From positions 279,369-343,368 of the forward strand of contig UESW01001596.1 in the NCBI GenBank assembly GCA_900491605.1: a stretch of DNA of 64,000 nucleotides, in the 5' to 3' direction. Each line of letters begins with the position of its first letter. The first letter of the stretch is position 1. Positions 44,640 through 55,203 of this stretch are shown here, one piece after another. Both the position numbers and the translations under genes were made by a program. The notes under the pieces are model-generated. The model saw nothing but the letters and a program-made list of their open reading frames with translations, ran no database searches and was not told the origin of the DNA. Source of the DNA: Calamus simplicifolius (Eukaryota > Streptophyta > Magnoliopsida > Arecales > Arecaceae).

Positions 44640-44688
<49 letters not shown>

Positions 44689-46185
44689 TTGGCTAGTAAT
44701 TGAAGTAACTAGATTTAGCTAGTAGCAATTAGATCTAACCAATAATAGTGTCGCAAGCTAGATAAGGATTAAGATAAAGAGAAAAGAAGAAAAGAGAGAC
44801 AAAGGTGAAAAGGATAGGAGGAAAGATGGTTACCGTTGATAGACGATGACCAAACTTAGCTTGATCGAATTTAGTTGGCAATAGCGCTAAAAACCAAAGA
44901 AAGAAAGAGATAGGAAGAGAGAGACGAGAAAACAAGGAAGAAAGAGAGAGAGAGAAGGGAAGTAGGAGGGGAATAGTTTGTTCCATGATTCATGTTTACA
45001 TCCAAATACCACCTCAAGATTGTAAGACTCTTTTCTTTTAATAATCAGCTCATGTGCTTTTAAAAATCATTTAAAAAAATAAATTATGCATATTCAAACC
45101 ACCATCAATTGTCATTCAATGTAGATCAAACTCACAAATAGAGAAGTAGAGTTACTAGCTATCAGACCAAGACCCAATTCTTAATATAAATGGGTTTACT
45201 AGGCCTAGGCCTAGGTCCACCCAAGCTAATGTTCCAAAAACTTTGTATAGGCTTTTGTATGACATACTGCCTTAAACTTGTATTTCAAATTGAAAAAGTC
45301 CTTCTACACCATATGTAGGAGAACGAGTACCGCATGATGATTGACTGCGCACATATGCGGCCACGCGTGTGACGCAAAAAAAGATAAAATATCCTTCGGC
45401 ATGTACAACCACATGAGCACATGATCAATCCATCGCATGCAATGCACAAAGAGGTTTCCTTTCAAATTTGGGTCTGGCCCTGCCTGTTCACAGACACCCA
45501 GACCAAAAGGAATCCCAACACAGCCCAATAGATTTTGATCAACATACAGTTATCCTCTTCACCCAGTTCTATCCAATTTGATGATGGTCTTGGATGGATG
45601 ATTTTGATACCTATCTAGGAGAGCAATTTGTCATATCACTATACTTGGCAACTAATAATAACTTTAATTTAATCATGCCTAAAATTTTAAACACATATAT
45701 GCAATCCTGATAACCTAATGATTTGTTATTGACTTTAATCTAATTGCCGTTTGAGTTTCAAACACCATCATTTTCATATAGCTTCCATGCAAAACCTTTT
45801 TGTACATATCTCTTTCAATCTCATTATTTCTTCTGAATTAGCATCCTACCGTACAATGAAGTGATTATCTAACCGTAATATTTGATTTTCAATAATTTAA
45901 GATTACTATAAATTATAACAATTCTATTTCCATTTAAAAGTGGGTATCTTGTATTATCAAAGTATGATAATCTTAAATTAGACTATTGACTTCTATATAA
46001 ATATTGAATAATATTTAATTTACATTAAATAATATTTAAATATAAAAAATATAACGTAATATTTAATATTTAATTTAAATATTAATATAATATTAATTAT
46101 TTTAGACATTATTATTTTTATATAATAAAAAGATGTTAAATTTATAATTATTAATATTTATGATCTTGCATATTAAGTTATTAGA

Positions 46186-46190
<5 letters not shown>
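43284..46190. other. AT-rich intergenic DNA with microsatellites
   Basis: Contains (GA)n at 44645-44680, further GA-rich stretches to 44965, and repeated phrases around 44190-44480 (ATGCATCACTAG, TACACTATGATGTTA). No coding similarity. Confidence 0.5.

Positions 46191-46267
<77 letters not shown>
46191..46267. repeat. (TA)n microsatellite, about 77 bp
   Basis: Uninterrupted TA run, the longest in the window. Confidence 0.97.
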
Positions 46268-46271
<4 letters not shown>

Positions 46272-47020
46272 TAAAATATTAATTTTTATCAAAACATTTC
46301 ATATTCTAGCAACAAGTAGGAAGGGCCACTTAAAAGATAAGAAAAAGTTATAATAAATTCAAATAAATTTTGAAAACATGACGAATTAATTACCATATTT
46401 TATTTTTATGAACCAAATATGATAATTTAAGAAATTAATTATCAAATGTAAATTTATTAAAATATATATCTTTTTAAATAATATTACATTATCAGGAACC
46501 AATACCATTTAAAATTAACATTGCATGTTGCCTTTTAAAAAATATATTACCTTCATCATGCCCATCATGTGCCAACAATAGATCAATGAGTCATCCATGG
46601 GCAGAATTTTCAAATAACCCTTGCAAAAAGAATTGACTGCAAATATTTAAATGCACATAACAATACAAACTTATCATGGTATAATCTTATCTCCATTTGC
46701 GATTTAAATAGATGTAGCATACGATTGTTGAACCCGATGGAGGTCTGGCGGCATTAACCAAAGGGTAGTCCAATTCAAATAGAAATATCCATGATCCTAG
46801 AAGTAAGAAGCCATTCAAATCAAACAAAACATAATCCAAACAATATTTCAATACAATCTGATCTTTGGAGAGCTTCCAAACATGGAGGAATTTAACATTC
46901 TTTCTTCTATCATATGCATTGCACGTGCTGCAGCTATGCTGTGCTTGTTGGCACATGTAATAAAAGATTCTGAAATAAACTTTTTAACTTGGACAAATAT
47001 TAGATGGTATATGATCCGAA

Positions 47021-50000
47021 TCAATCAAACCCTCCTAATTGTGCTTCTTGTCCAGTGATGTCTGCATTCAAATCATTTTCAATCTTCTGCAGAAAGTCTA
47101 GCATCACCTCCAAACTTCTTCATCTGCAACAGAATAAACAGAGAAAAAAAATTATTCAACAAAATATTTAAAAACTATTGACTCAGAAATTGGAAAATAA
47201 AGTGCAACTGATGTAAACTGTAAAAAAGTTATCCAAATGACCCAGCTCTTTGGGACAGATGGTTCAGAGCCACAAGAAAGAACAGGTAAACAACCAGGAG
47301 AATGATCAGCCAAGTGATCTGACCATCAGGTCTAGATGAGATTAAGACATCATTAGTATAAATAATACAATTCCACTAACCCATCATCACAGAATAGTAA
47401 CAATATATAAAAATTTTTGATGCAGACAAAGAAAACCATCCCTTTGATTAAGGACTAGAAAAATTGATGAATGGTGGCCTATCAGAGCCTCAACTAACTA
47501 AATTATGATAACATAACATTAATGAAAGCAGAAAAGGAAGAGATCATATGATAAGCTCACCAAGCCTGGGGACGGTGTGGCCTTTGGGGTGGCGGATGAC
47601 AATTGGATCCACAAATGATTCCAGCAGCGTTTCACCAGGGGTTTTCAAGAAATCCGTCTCCCCTGAAAACAAAATGCAGCTCCAGCTTAGTGATCTTGCA
47701 ACAGTTACATATCATTTTAATTTCAATCTACTTCAATATAAGATAGGAAGAACACCATTATTTTATACTTATTCCTCAGGTCCCATTACCTTGTTATGAT
47801 TGATGGAAAATGATTTAGTTTTAAGGATGCTTTAAACTATTCTAACAGGAGACCCTCTTAAGCTGCTTGTCTTAAGTAAGCTAAACTAAAGTTACTGGGG
47901 CTAAACAATGATGAAAGAATCCAAAAAATAATCAATAGGTTTGGTTGGATCCTGACTGGAAAACCAAACCCTTTTAGGGGACTATGCAGCCAAAATTGGA
48001 CTCAGAATACATGAGTCTGCTCCCCTAGGCCCACCAAACTTATTTTAAAAGTTACAACCAATATCAGCTAACTGGAATTTATCAAACATTATGAATGCCA
48101 TCATTGATGAATTGGGAATTAATATAGAGTAAATTGGACACTCGCAATTGGGGCGAAGACACTAGCCCTCCGAAGGAGGGGAGGAGGATCACGGGGTAAG
48201 GAAGCCATGGAAAGGAAACAAGGAAAAGTCGAGAGGACTAACCTGAGCAAGGAAGAAGAACAGCAAGGTCCGGGGAGGGAAGCTCGGGTGAGACTCAGGC
48301 TCAGGACAGAAGGGAGGTCTAAAGGTGCGAAAGGCCGGATGGAGCGGCCCCCTTTTATATCCCTCCTTTTGAATCGTCCTGCCTGATTTGGCCCGCCGCG
48401 TGCACGCATACCATTGGAGGAGATGCCTCGATAATCACCGGGCATGTCGGGAGCATGATCGGCAGCCAATGATAAGACAACAATGACGCCAGCCTCATGA
48501 TGGCGACTGACTTTTTGTGAAGTCCGAAAGGTTTCCCGGTTCCAAGGAGGATCTCTTCAGATCTGACGGTGAGGACCGCCAGGACGACATCGTCACGACG
48601 CCCCATATCTTCCGCATTAAAAAGGCATCGCCCCTGAGGACAAGTGCCCTCTCCGCAATCGAAGATGCATGGGGATCAGCCACCGAATCATTGTGCGCCC
48701 CTTTCAACAGACGAAAGACGTAACCGCACCGTCTCAGGGGCATCTGATGTGGCTGATCGCGCCACGTTAGGCTTAACGGATAAGGTGACTGACGGAGTTG
48801 AAGGCTAAACGAACGATACCATATAGCGGAGACCAATACCAACTCCAGAGTTGGCCTCTAGCAGAGCTGGCCTCCAGCCGAGTCGGCCTCCAAGACTAGG
48901 CCTGACTCCAAAGTTGGTCTCCAACCGTCCGACTCCAGAGTCGGCCTCCAGCAGAGCCGGCCTCTAGCCGAGTTGGCCTCCAAGACTAGGCTCGACCCCA
49001 GAGTCGGCCTCCAGCAGAGCCGGCCTCTAGCCAAGTCGGCCTCCTATCATGACTTCAGCTGCGGGATCCGCCCATAGCGTTTTCCCATGTGGCCCATCTG
49101 ACATCTGCAACCACCCTGTGGCTCAACCACCACCTGCAACTGCACGTGGTCCCCATGGCCACTATCGTTTACGGCGCTCGCCTGACACGACCAAGCCCGC
49201 TCACCACCTGTGATGCTGCGCCTGGCAGAGAGATGGCAGGCCACTTCTGACAACCTCAGGGATGGTCATGGCCTGTCCCCCACTAGCCCTGCCATCTATC
49301 CTCTACCAACAGCGGCGCCTCCGACTCAGCAACCTTCCAAAAAGGGAAAGAGGGACTCCCGAGCAGGTATAAAAATCCCTCACTCATGGTGGGGGGATTC
49401 GAACCCCAAACTCTAAGGCTAAGCCCTTTAGTCTACTGTTCATTGCTGTTTTTTCAAGTCACTCACTTGAGCATCAGAGGATCCCCATCGGAGCAACCGG
49501 TCCCCGGGACTTCCTTGCAGGATTTCGGCCCGGAGAAAAGGAGTTGGAAGATTCCCAGACCGTCTTCGCCACTCTTTGGATCTTCGCCGTTACTTGACAT
49601 TCGAGGCGCGTGATTTGGCGACAACAGTTGATAATTCTATTTAATAAGCCACTATGTCTCAAGTGTATGCTCCATGAGTTGAAATATGCATAATGGAAGG
49701 GAGGACATCAATGCACTAGAAAATTTTGGATGGCAAGCAAAGAATTTACCTGCAAGAGCTAGACAAGCCTTATTATAATTATACCCAACCATCTTATTAA
49801 TGTCATTATAGACAAGCCTTGTTATAATTATACACAACCATCTTATTGATATCATTATTTAAAGCTTTTGATTTAATATGTTATCAAACTGGATTCATAT
49901 GGCCTTAAAAATTTAAGTGCAAGTTAATTGATAGTAGATGAATTTGAGTTATAAGCCCTTTAAATTTTACTTTTACATCCAATATGAGACTATTTTGAGT

Positions 50001-53000
50001 ATTACAATCTTCCTATATTATCAAGTGACGTTCTTATCACATGCCACAAACTAGCTAAAATTTATCCTAAACAAAGCATTGGTATTGCAAGGGTGGCTCC
50101 ATACCACGACGAAACTTTATCATCATTCATAAATAGACTTGGTTACATTCGAATGTAGTTAAGCTTAAATCCGGTCACCTCCTTAATTCTTAGACCAACA
50201 CATAGTTCATGAATCCCAAAGATCAAAATAAAATAAAATAAAAAGCAGAATGGCTCCGGCTATAAAAAGCTTGGTCTTAAATTTGAATGGACTTATAAAA
50301 AAAATGACCCAGCTTGACCCTATGGGCCAAAAACCTTGGCCCAGGTCTTGAAATTTTTAAGACCAAGTTGGGCCAGCCTATAAGCCACCCGGGCCATGCC
50401 CGGGTGCTTAATTTAGCACACGGATCACCCTGTGAACCATTTTGTCAACTTGAAAGTCACATCCTACATAAAATAAAAAAGAGTATAATAAAATAAAAAA
50501 GTATCTTATCTTGATGCCATAAGTAGGCAGATGGAACTATTCCTACAGAAAAGAAAAGGGCAGGTAGAACCATCTAGTTGGGTGGCACATCAGAAGCAAG
50601 CATTGCATTTAATTAAGAGAAATGGACACCACAGCTCCATTCCTTTCCGCTGATATTATGACAAGGCTTTCTGGGAATGGCTCAATTCCAACGCTCAACC
50701 ACCCAACATTACTAATGCCCTCCAGTCATATAAGAGTGTGGAACTCTGAAATGGAGCAGCGATGGGTAGCAATACTCATAAATTAAAAACATAGTAGCAG
50801 CATGCTGACCACCTTAGTGCCATCATTTCAACTCTAAACGATGACTTGCTTACAGTCGGCTGAGAGTATTCCAAGAAAAAAAATTAAAAGTTCGACGAAC
50901 TAAGTTGCTTACAGTAGACAAACAATCAAACCAATCATCCACACATATTTCTGCATTCATAATCAAGTGCTACATGAGATTATAAATATTGATCAATAAA
51001 CATTACTTGTTTTAGAGATGACAATTTCTTTCGAATCCGCCTCCGCTTCATTGAGGATGGGTTTGTACCGATACGTAGACTCATGATAATACCCATCATG
51101 AATACTGGGTGAGCATGGATGCAACGCTTTATCCATCATGTCTAATTTCGTTCATTCTATACCCATTATACCTACTAGTAAAATTATTTAAGCATCATTA
51201 TTTAGCAAAAAAATATTTTTATTTAATAATAATTAGTGGGACACGTATCATAATTTTTTAGAATCTATTCCATTTAATTAGTTTAAAATATCTTATAATT
51301 ACCATTTCTATCCATTTTGAAATAGAATTAAAATTAAAAAGTTGAACTAATAGCTAAAAATTAATTAAACTTATTTAATAGGTATTGATATTGATAACAA
51401 GACTTGTACGTGTATGGATGAGTATTAGTTATTTGCAGATGATATCACATGGTGTATGTTATTTGATATTATGTATGTTATTTGCAGATGATATAGCGTT
51501 GATTGATGAAATTAAATTTAGAGTAAATGCTAAGCTAGAGATTTGGAGAGTGGCTTTAGAATCTAAAGGTTTTAAGATTAGTAGAAGTAAAATTGAATAC
51601 ATAAAATTTAATTTTAGTGGAAGTAGAAATACAAATGAGGAAACAATGAAGATTGCAAGCCAAGAAATATCAAAGAGTAAAAGATAGAATTAGAAATAAA
51701 CATATAAAAGAAATGATAAGAGTAGCCCCAATTAAAGATAAAATAAAAAAAAATCGACTACGATGGTTTGGACAAATATAATATAGACCTTTAGATGTTT
51801 TGGTTAGAAAAAATGATCTTTTAATAATTCATGGTAAGAATAAAGGTAGAGATAGACTTAAATTAATATGAATAGAAATAATTAAAAATAATATAACTAT
51901 TTATAATTTAAATATCGACATCGTCATGAATAGAGTAGAGTGAAGAAAGCAAATTTATATAGCCGACCCTACCTAGTTGAAAAAAGAAATTATATATATA
52001 TCCTGATGGATATGGATAGAATTTTTTTAATAAATATCGATGTCAATATACCTTCCTTGGTACCCGTTCCATCCCTACTTGTCCTCACAACAGAAACTTA
52101 ATCAAAAACACGTTGAAAGTATTTATCAGGCCAGTCTAACACGTTTTTGAAAAAATAAGAGGAGCCAAATTTTGACCTCCTCTTGGTACTTTTGTGGTCC
52201 ACCAATAAGAGGAAACCATCGGTGGGATCACATGGTAGGCCGCCCAAAATTATGGTCAGAATCCTTGTCTGATACTCTCAACCGTGCGATCCAATCAAGA
52301 AGCAAAATCCAACCGAGAAGGATATTACGGAAATACCTATAAAGTGGAGCGAGGGGCACTCGATCTTGGACGCGTATGCCTTCTCCGACACCTCCGGTGA
52401 CTGGAACTTCGCCCCTCCGATGATCACCACGCACTTCACCTTCGGAACTCTCGTCAGCGCTAACCCCTGTTATTTAAAACCATAGAATAAATTAAATCCA
52501 GCCAGATATTCGCCCATGGAGATGCCGAAAATTACGGTATCGCCACCTACCCTCGCTTGTAGACCCGGCAGCGCGGCAGAGAGAATCGCCCCCTGTCATC
52601 CCAAATCGATCAAGAAAGGCAAATAAATATTTCAAATATGTTTTAAATAAAAAATTCTTAGTATATTTATTATCTGTTATTTACCTGAGAGAAGCCCATC
52701 AAGCCATCGAACGGCCCGTGTTTGATCATCAGGTCCTCGATGTACGCCAGACACTCATCGAAGTTCCTGTACTCCACGAATTTCTTTTTCATACATATAT
52801 ATATAAAAAAGAAAATTAGATGAGGAAAGGGGACGACGAAAGGTATGGGATCGATGGGAGGGAAGGGGGCGGTAAGCATACCTTATCGAACTGGAACCAC
52901 TCGTAATAGGGGGGAGGGAATATTCCGTCAACGTCGGACTTGCCCTCCGCCGGGAAGGGGGCGTCGGCGAAGAAGAGGTCAAGGCGGGCGGTGACGTGTT

Positions 53001-53127
53001 CTGGCCACTTGCCCACCACTTGCGTCCGCATAATCTCGCCGCTGGTGCGGAAGCCGTGGAGGCAGAGGAACCGCGGCCGCCGCCGGCCACCGCTCGTCGC
53101 GTTGTTGTTCTCCGCCAGGCTCCCCAT
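47021..53127 (-). CDS. FSH-family serine hydrolase (alpha/beta hydrolase), six exons, 1-nt deletion in the last exon
   Basis: Exons 52882-53127, 52685-52783, 52551-52592, 52337-52466, 47561-47662 and 47021-47123, all with GT/AG junctions and compatible phases. The product is about 240 residues, normal for plant FSH1-like esterases such as Arabidopsis At4g24380. Start is the ATG at 53127 (MGSLAENNN); an upstream in-frame ATG at 53160 exists. Landmarks: PRFLCLHGFRTSGEIMRTQ, FPPPYYEWFQFDK, nucleophile GFSQ|G with Ser about 114 (motif split by intron 2), ETDFLK (Asp about 176) and KGHTVPRL (His about 201), together a probable catalytic triad. Substrate unknown. In exon 6 the frame gives D-E-E-V-W-R-stop, whereas one extra base restores a family-like SLEVMLDFLQKIEN ending at the TGA 47021-47023. 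The catalytic residues precede this, so a slightly shortened enzyme could still work. Sequence error is an alternative. Confidence 0.88.
48119..49626. mobile_element. LTR-retrotransposon-derived segment (probable LTR or LTR pair)
   Basis: A GC-rich island in an AT-rich intron with two outward-looking promoter-like parts. Minus: GGGATATAAAAGGGGGCCG at about 48345-48363. Plus: GCAGGTATAAAAATCCC near 49365-49381, followed by CACTTGAGCATCAGAGGATC and TTGCAGGATTTCGGC, typical of plant LTR R/U5, and ending TTTGGCGACAACA (49614-49626). No gag/pol is attached. Exact ends and whether one or two LTRs are present could not be settled. Confidence 0.5.
48842..49050. repeat. GAGTCGGCCTCC tandem array
   Basis: About ten degenerate copies of a roughly 17-bp unit CCAG(A/C)..AG(T/C).GGCCT, grouped in a higher-order unit of about 60-70 bp (CAGAGTCGGCCTCCAGCAGA, GCCGGCCTCTAGCC, CAAGACTAGGC). 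Inside the LTR-derived segment. Confidence 0.85.
49627..50137. other. Intronic DNA with a 57-bp duplication
   Basis: TAGACAAGCCTT.TTATAATTATAC.CAACCATCTTATT occurs at about 49761 and 49810. Nothing else recognised. Confidence 0.5.
50138..50240 (-). mobile_element. Palindrome-ended MITE-like element, copy 4 (reversed, truncated)
   Basis: Starts with the end palindrome around ACATTCGAATGT (50138-50163), then AAATCCGGTCACCTCC and ACATAGTTCATGAATCCCAA, which is the reverse complement of the right half of copies 2 and 3. The other half is missing and it ends in an AAAT repeat. Confidence 0.65.
50241..51384. other. Intronic DNA, nothing firm
   Basis: TTTAGAGATGACAATTTC near 51014 resembles the end of the plant repeat class starting GGGGATGACAATTT; TAGGGATGGAACGGGTACC (minus strand, about 52055-52075) could be its partner, with the RTE fragment nested between. 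Confidence 0.35.
51385..51990 (+). mobile_element. RTE LINE fragment with internal deletion
   Basis: Encodes LFADDIALIDEIKFRVNAKL (intact F-A-D-D) and KIEYIKFNFSGSRNTNEE, then jumps from SQEISKS directly to DRIRNKHIKEMIRVAPIKDK. About 75 residues present in the copy at 366-1106 are thus deleted. Downstream, WFGQI, then a stop, and the RKQIYIADPT tail are visible. Upstream coding is absent apart from a small local duplication of TATTTGCAGATGATAT. Confidence 0.8.
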
Positions 53128-53300
53128 CGCTACGACTGTGACGGCAATCAACGAGAGCACCGGAGACGCCCCTCTCGCGGCTCCGCAAAGCTAGGGAAAG
53201 AGTCCGATGGACGGGAGAGGCTGATGGCTTCGCTTTATAAAGGGGAGGTTCGGTCTGGTGGGCGCCCGAGAATTTTGGAATTTGTGAGTCAGCCAATACG
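53128..53300 (-). promoter_or_regulatory. 5' leader / proximal promoter of the FSH-family gene
   Basis: GC-rich block upstream of the start codon, turning AT-rich beyond 53280. CTTTATAAAG at about 53232-53241 reads as a TATA-like box on both strands, about 105 bp before the ATG, a plausible position. Confidence 0.5.
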
Positions 53301-54626
53301 GTTATTTTGTAAACTATTTAAGTATTGATATGATATGAACGGCTTGAGCGCTGGTTTCGTGGTACACGATATTAGGAGTTCGTCAGGTACACGATAAGCG
53401 CTGGTTTCGTGGTAGCGCGGTGTTTGATGGCGCACGTGGGAAAATGGAGGGCGGTGGAAGTCCCCGCCGCGTTGAAATATACCGCGGAAATTCACTGGGA
53501 CCCAGGTCCGCGGTACACGTGGACATTGCGATTGGTGCTCCCTACCATTACAGAGACCAAGCGGTTGGATGGCAAAATTGGATATGAAATGAAATAATTG
53601 AGCATAGGTTGGCTTAGAATATAAATAAATATATAAATAATATTATAATACATAATATTATATAATATAGATTTGGTTACGTTTACATTAATCAAGTTTC
53701 AATCCATCATTTTTTTTATTCTTAAATATATGGATCTTAAAATAAAAAATTTATTCATTAACCATATTTTATTACTTTTGTCCCATCAACTATAAATATA
53801 GCTTATTTTTACAATATACTCCACATAAAATAGTTTTTATTACTTATGAATTGTTTTTAACTAAAGAATAAAGGTACAAGTCATATTTCTATTATTTTAA
53901 GCAAATAATAAAAATATGAATCATATCTCTATTATGTTATTAATGTACTTTTTTACTAAAGAATATGGATATGAGTTATATTTCTATTTTTTAACTAAAT
54001 AATAAAAATATGAGCCATATCTTCATTCTATTATTCATGTGATATGAGTTATATTTTGTTACTCATATACTTCTTCGTTGAAAATAATGATATAAGCTAT
54101 ATTCCTATTCTTGTACTCCTATATTTCATAAAGATAATAAGATATGAGCTATAGTTGTCTTTCTTTTAAGAAAAATAAAAAATAATGATTAATAGATAGC
54201 TTTTTGATTTTAAGATGCATGCGAATCTAATGATAGAAGATAATCAAATTTGCGCTGAACTACACACGAATGTAACAAAGTTTTTTTCATATAATATAAA
54301 TTTGTTATCCTAGAAACAACTATAAAATATCTACAATAATGAAGGTCAATAATAAATGATCCATGTTCTTATAATGAGTGTAAATATGTAAATAATCATA
54401 ATGATTGTCCATTATCATAAAGTGCACAAATATGAAATAGATACTAATAATAAAAGAAATAGGGGCTCGTGTGTTTGATTAAATTATTTAATAAAGATAT
54501 AAAAAATCCATAATTATTACCGAGAGTATAAGCATGAAAATGAACTCCAATGGTTGTGGGGAGTTGGGAGAGCATATATTTGATTTGGTTGCTTAATACT
54601 CCTCAAGGTAGTAAGTAGAAAGATTT
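53301..54626. other. Intergenic DNA
   Basis: A small GC-rich stretch to 53560, with CGCTGGTTTCGTGGTA repeated at 53349 and 53399, then AT-rich DNA. At 53672-53770 TTTGGTTACGTTTACATTAA and CAAGTTTCAATCC resemble a fifth, strongly decayed palindrome-ended MITE-like copy. Around 53820-54140 a degenerate unit (ATGAGTTATAT.TCTATT...AATAA) recurs every 45-70 bp. Confidence 0.45.
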
Positions 54627-54654
54627 TTAATTCAACGAAAAGGGTGCAAATCTA

Positions 54655-54845
54655 TTCATGAAAGAAAAGAATGAATGAATGAAAAAAAAGAAAATAAAAA
54701 AATAAAAGAAATAAAGTGTAGAAAGAAAAAGAAAAAAAAATGAGAAGAAAAGAAGAAAGAAAAGAATGAATGGAAGAAAAAGAATAGAATAAAAGATAAA
54801 AAAATGAACTAAGAAAAAAAGAAAAAGAAAGAAGCTGAGAGTCAT
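54655..54845. repeat. Polypurine (GAAA/GAAT) low-complexity tract
   Basis: Nearly all-purine plus strand. The minus-strand open frame rich in Phe/Leu/Ser is compositional. Confidence 0.85.
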
Positions 54846-54984
54846 GGCATACTTATAGGAATATTTAACCAAGATGAGATGAGGCACGAAAACATTCTGT
54901 TTTATAAAAGAATTGAAATATTTTTATCCTGTAAGATTTAAAACTTCAATGTGTAGTATAAAAATACCTAGCTGATACATGAAC

Positions 54985-55203
54985 TCCAGTGTTGTGCGAC
55001 TTCGTGGGCGATTTCGTGTGCGACTTCTGGGCGACATCATGGCTACAGTGTTTGGGAAGCCTGTCTACAGTGATTTTGACGCGCCCATTTCTTAAAGCAC
55101 CTGTCTACAGGAAATTTGCTACTTTTAGATTCGTGCAACCAGAATCTTCCTTCTTAGATTTCCGGTGATCTGGTCGTTGGTTCCGATCATCTCTGGGGCT
55201 TGT
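54985..55203 (+). promoter_or_regulatory. L1 5' UTR with GCGA(T/C)TTC repeats
   Basis: GCGACTTCGTGGGCGATTTC and GTGCGACTTCTGGGCGAC, then CTACAGTGATTTTGACGC and TTCTTAAAGCAC. These blocks recur in the same order at 63330-63510 in the second copy, so they define the family's 5' end, where the internal promoter is expected. Confidence 0.65.

Larger units (their letters stand above)
47663..52336 (-). other. 4.67 kb intron 4 of the FSH-family gene
   Basis: Between donor TTTATAG|GTATTT and acceptor TTTTCAG|GGGAGACG. It hosts an LTR-derived segment (48119-49626), a reversed palindrome-ended MITE-like piece (50138-50240) and an RTE fragment (51385-51990). The other introns of this gene are about 70-100 bp, apart from 437 bp for intron 5. 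Confidence 0.8.

Noticed and set aside
46687..46956. 89-codon open frame (-) downstream of the FSH gene
   Set aside because: No similarity or codon bias; overlaps probable 3' flanking DNA.
49385..49445. tRNA-like T-arm (GGGGTTCGAATCCCC on the minus strand) followed by CCACCA
   Set aside because: No matching D-arm, anticodon arm or acceptor 5' half upstream; it lies within an LTR-like segment, so it is probably chance or a decayed tRNA fragment.
54627..54887. Phe-rich hydrophobic open frame on the minus strand
   Set aside because: Complement of a polypurine tract; the apparent membrane-like composition is an artefact.
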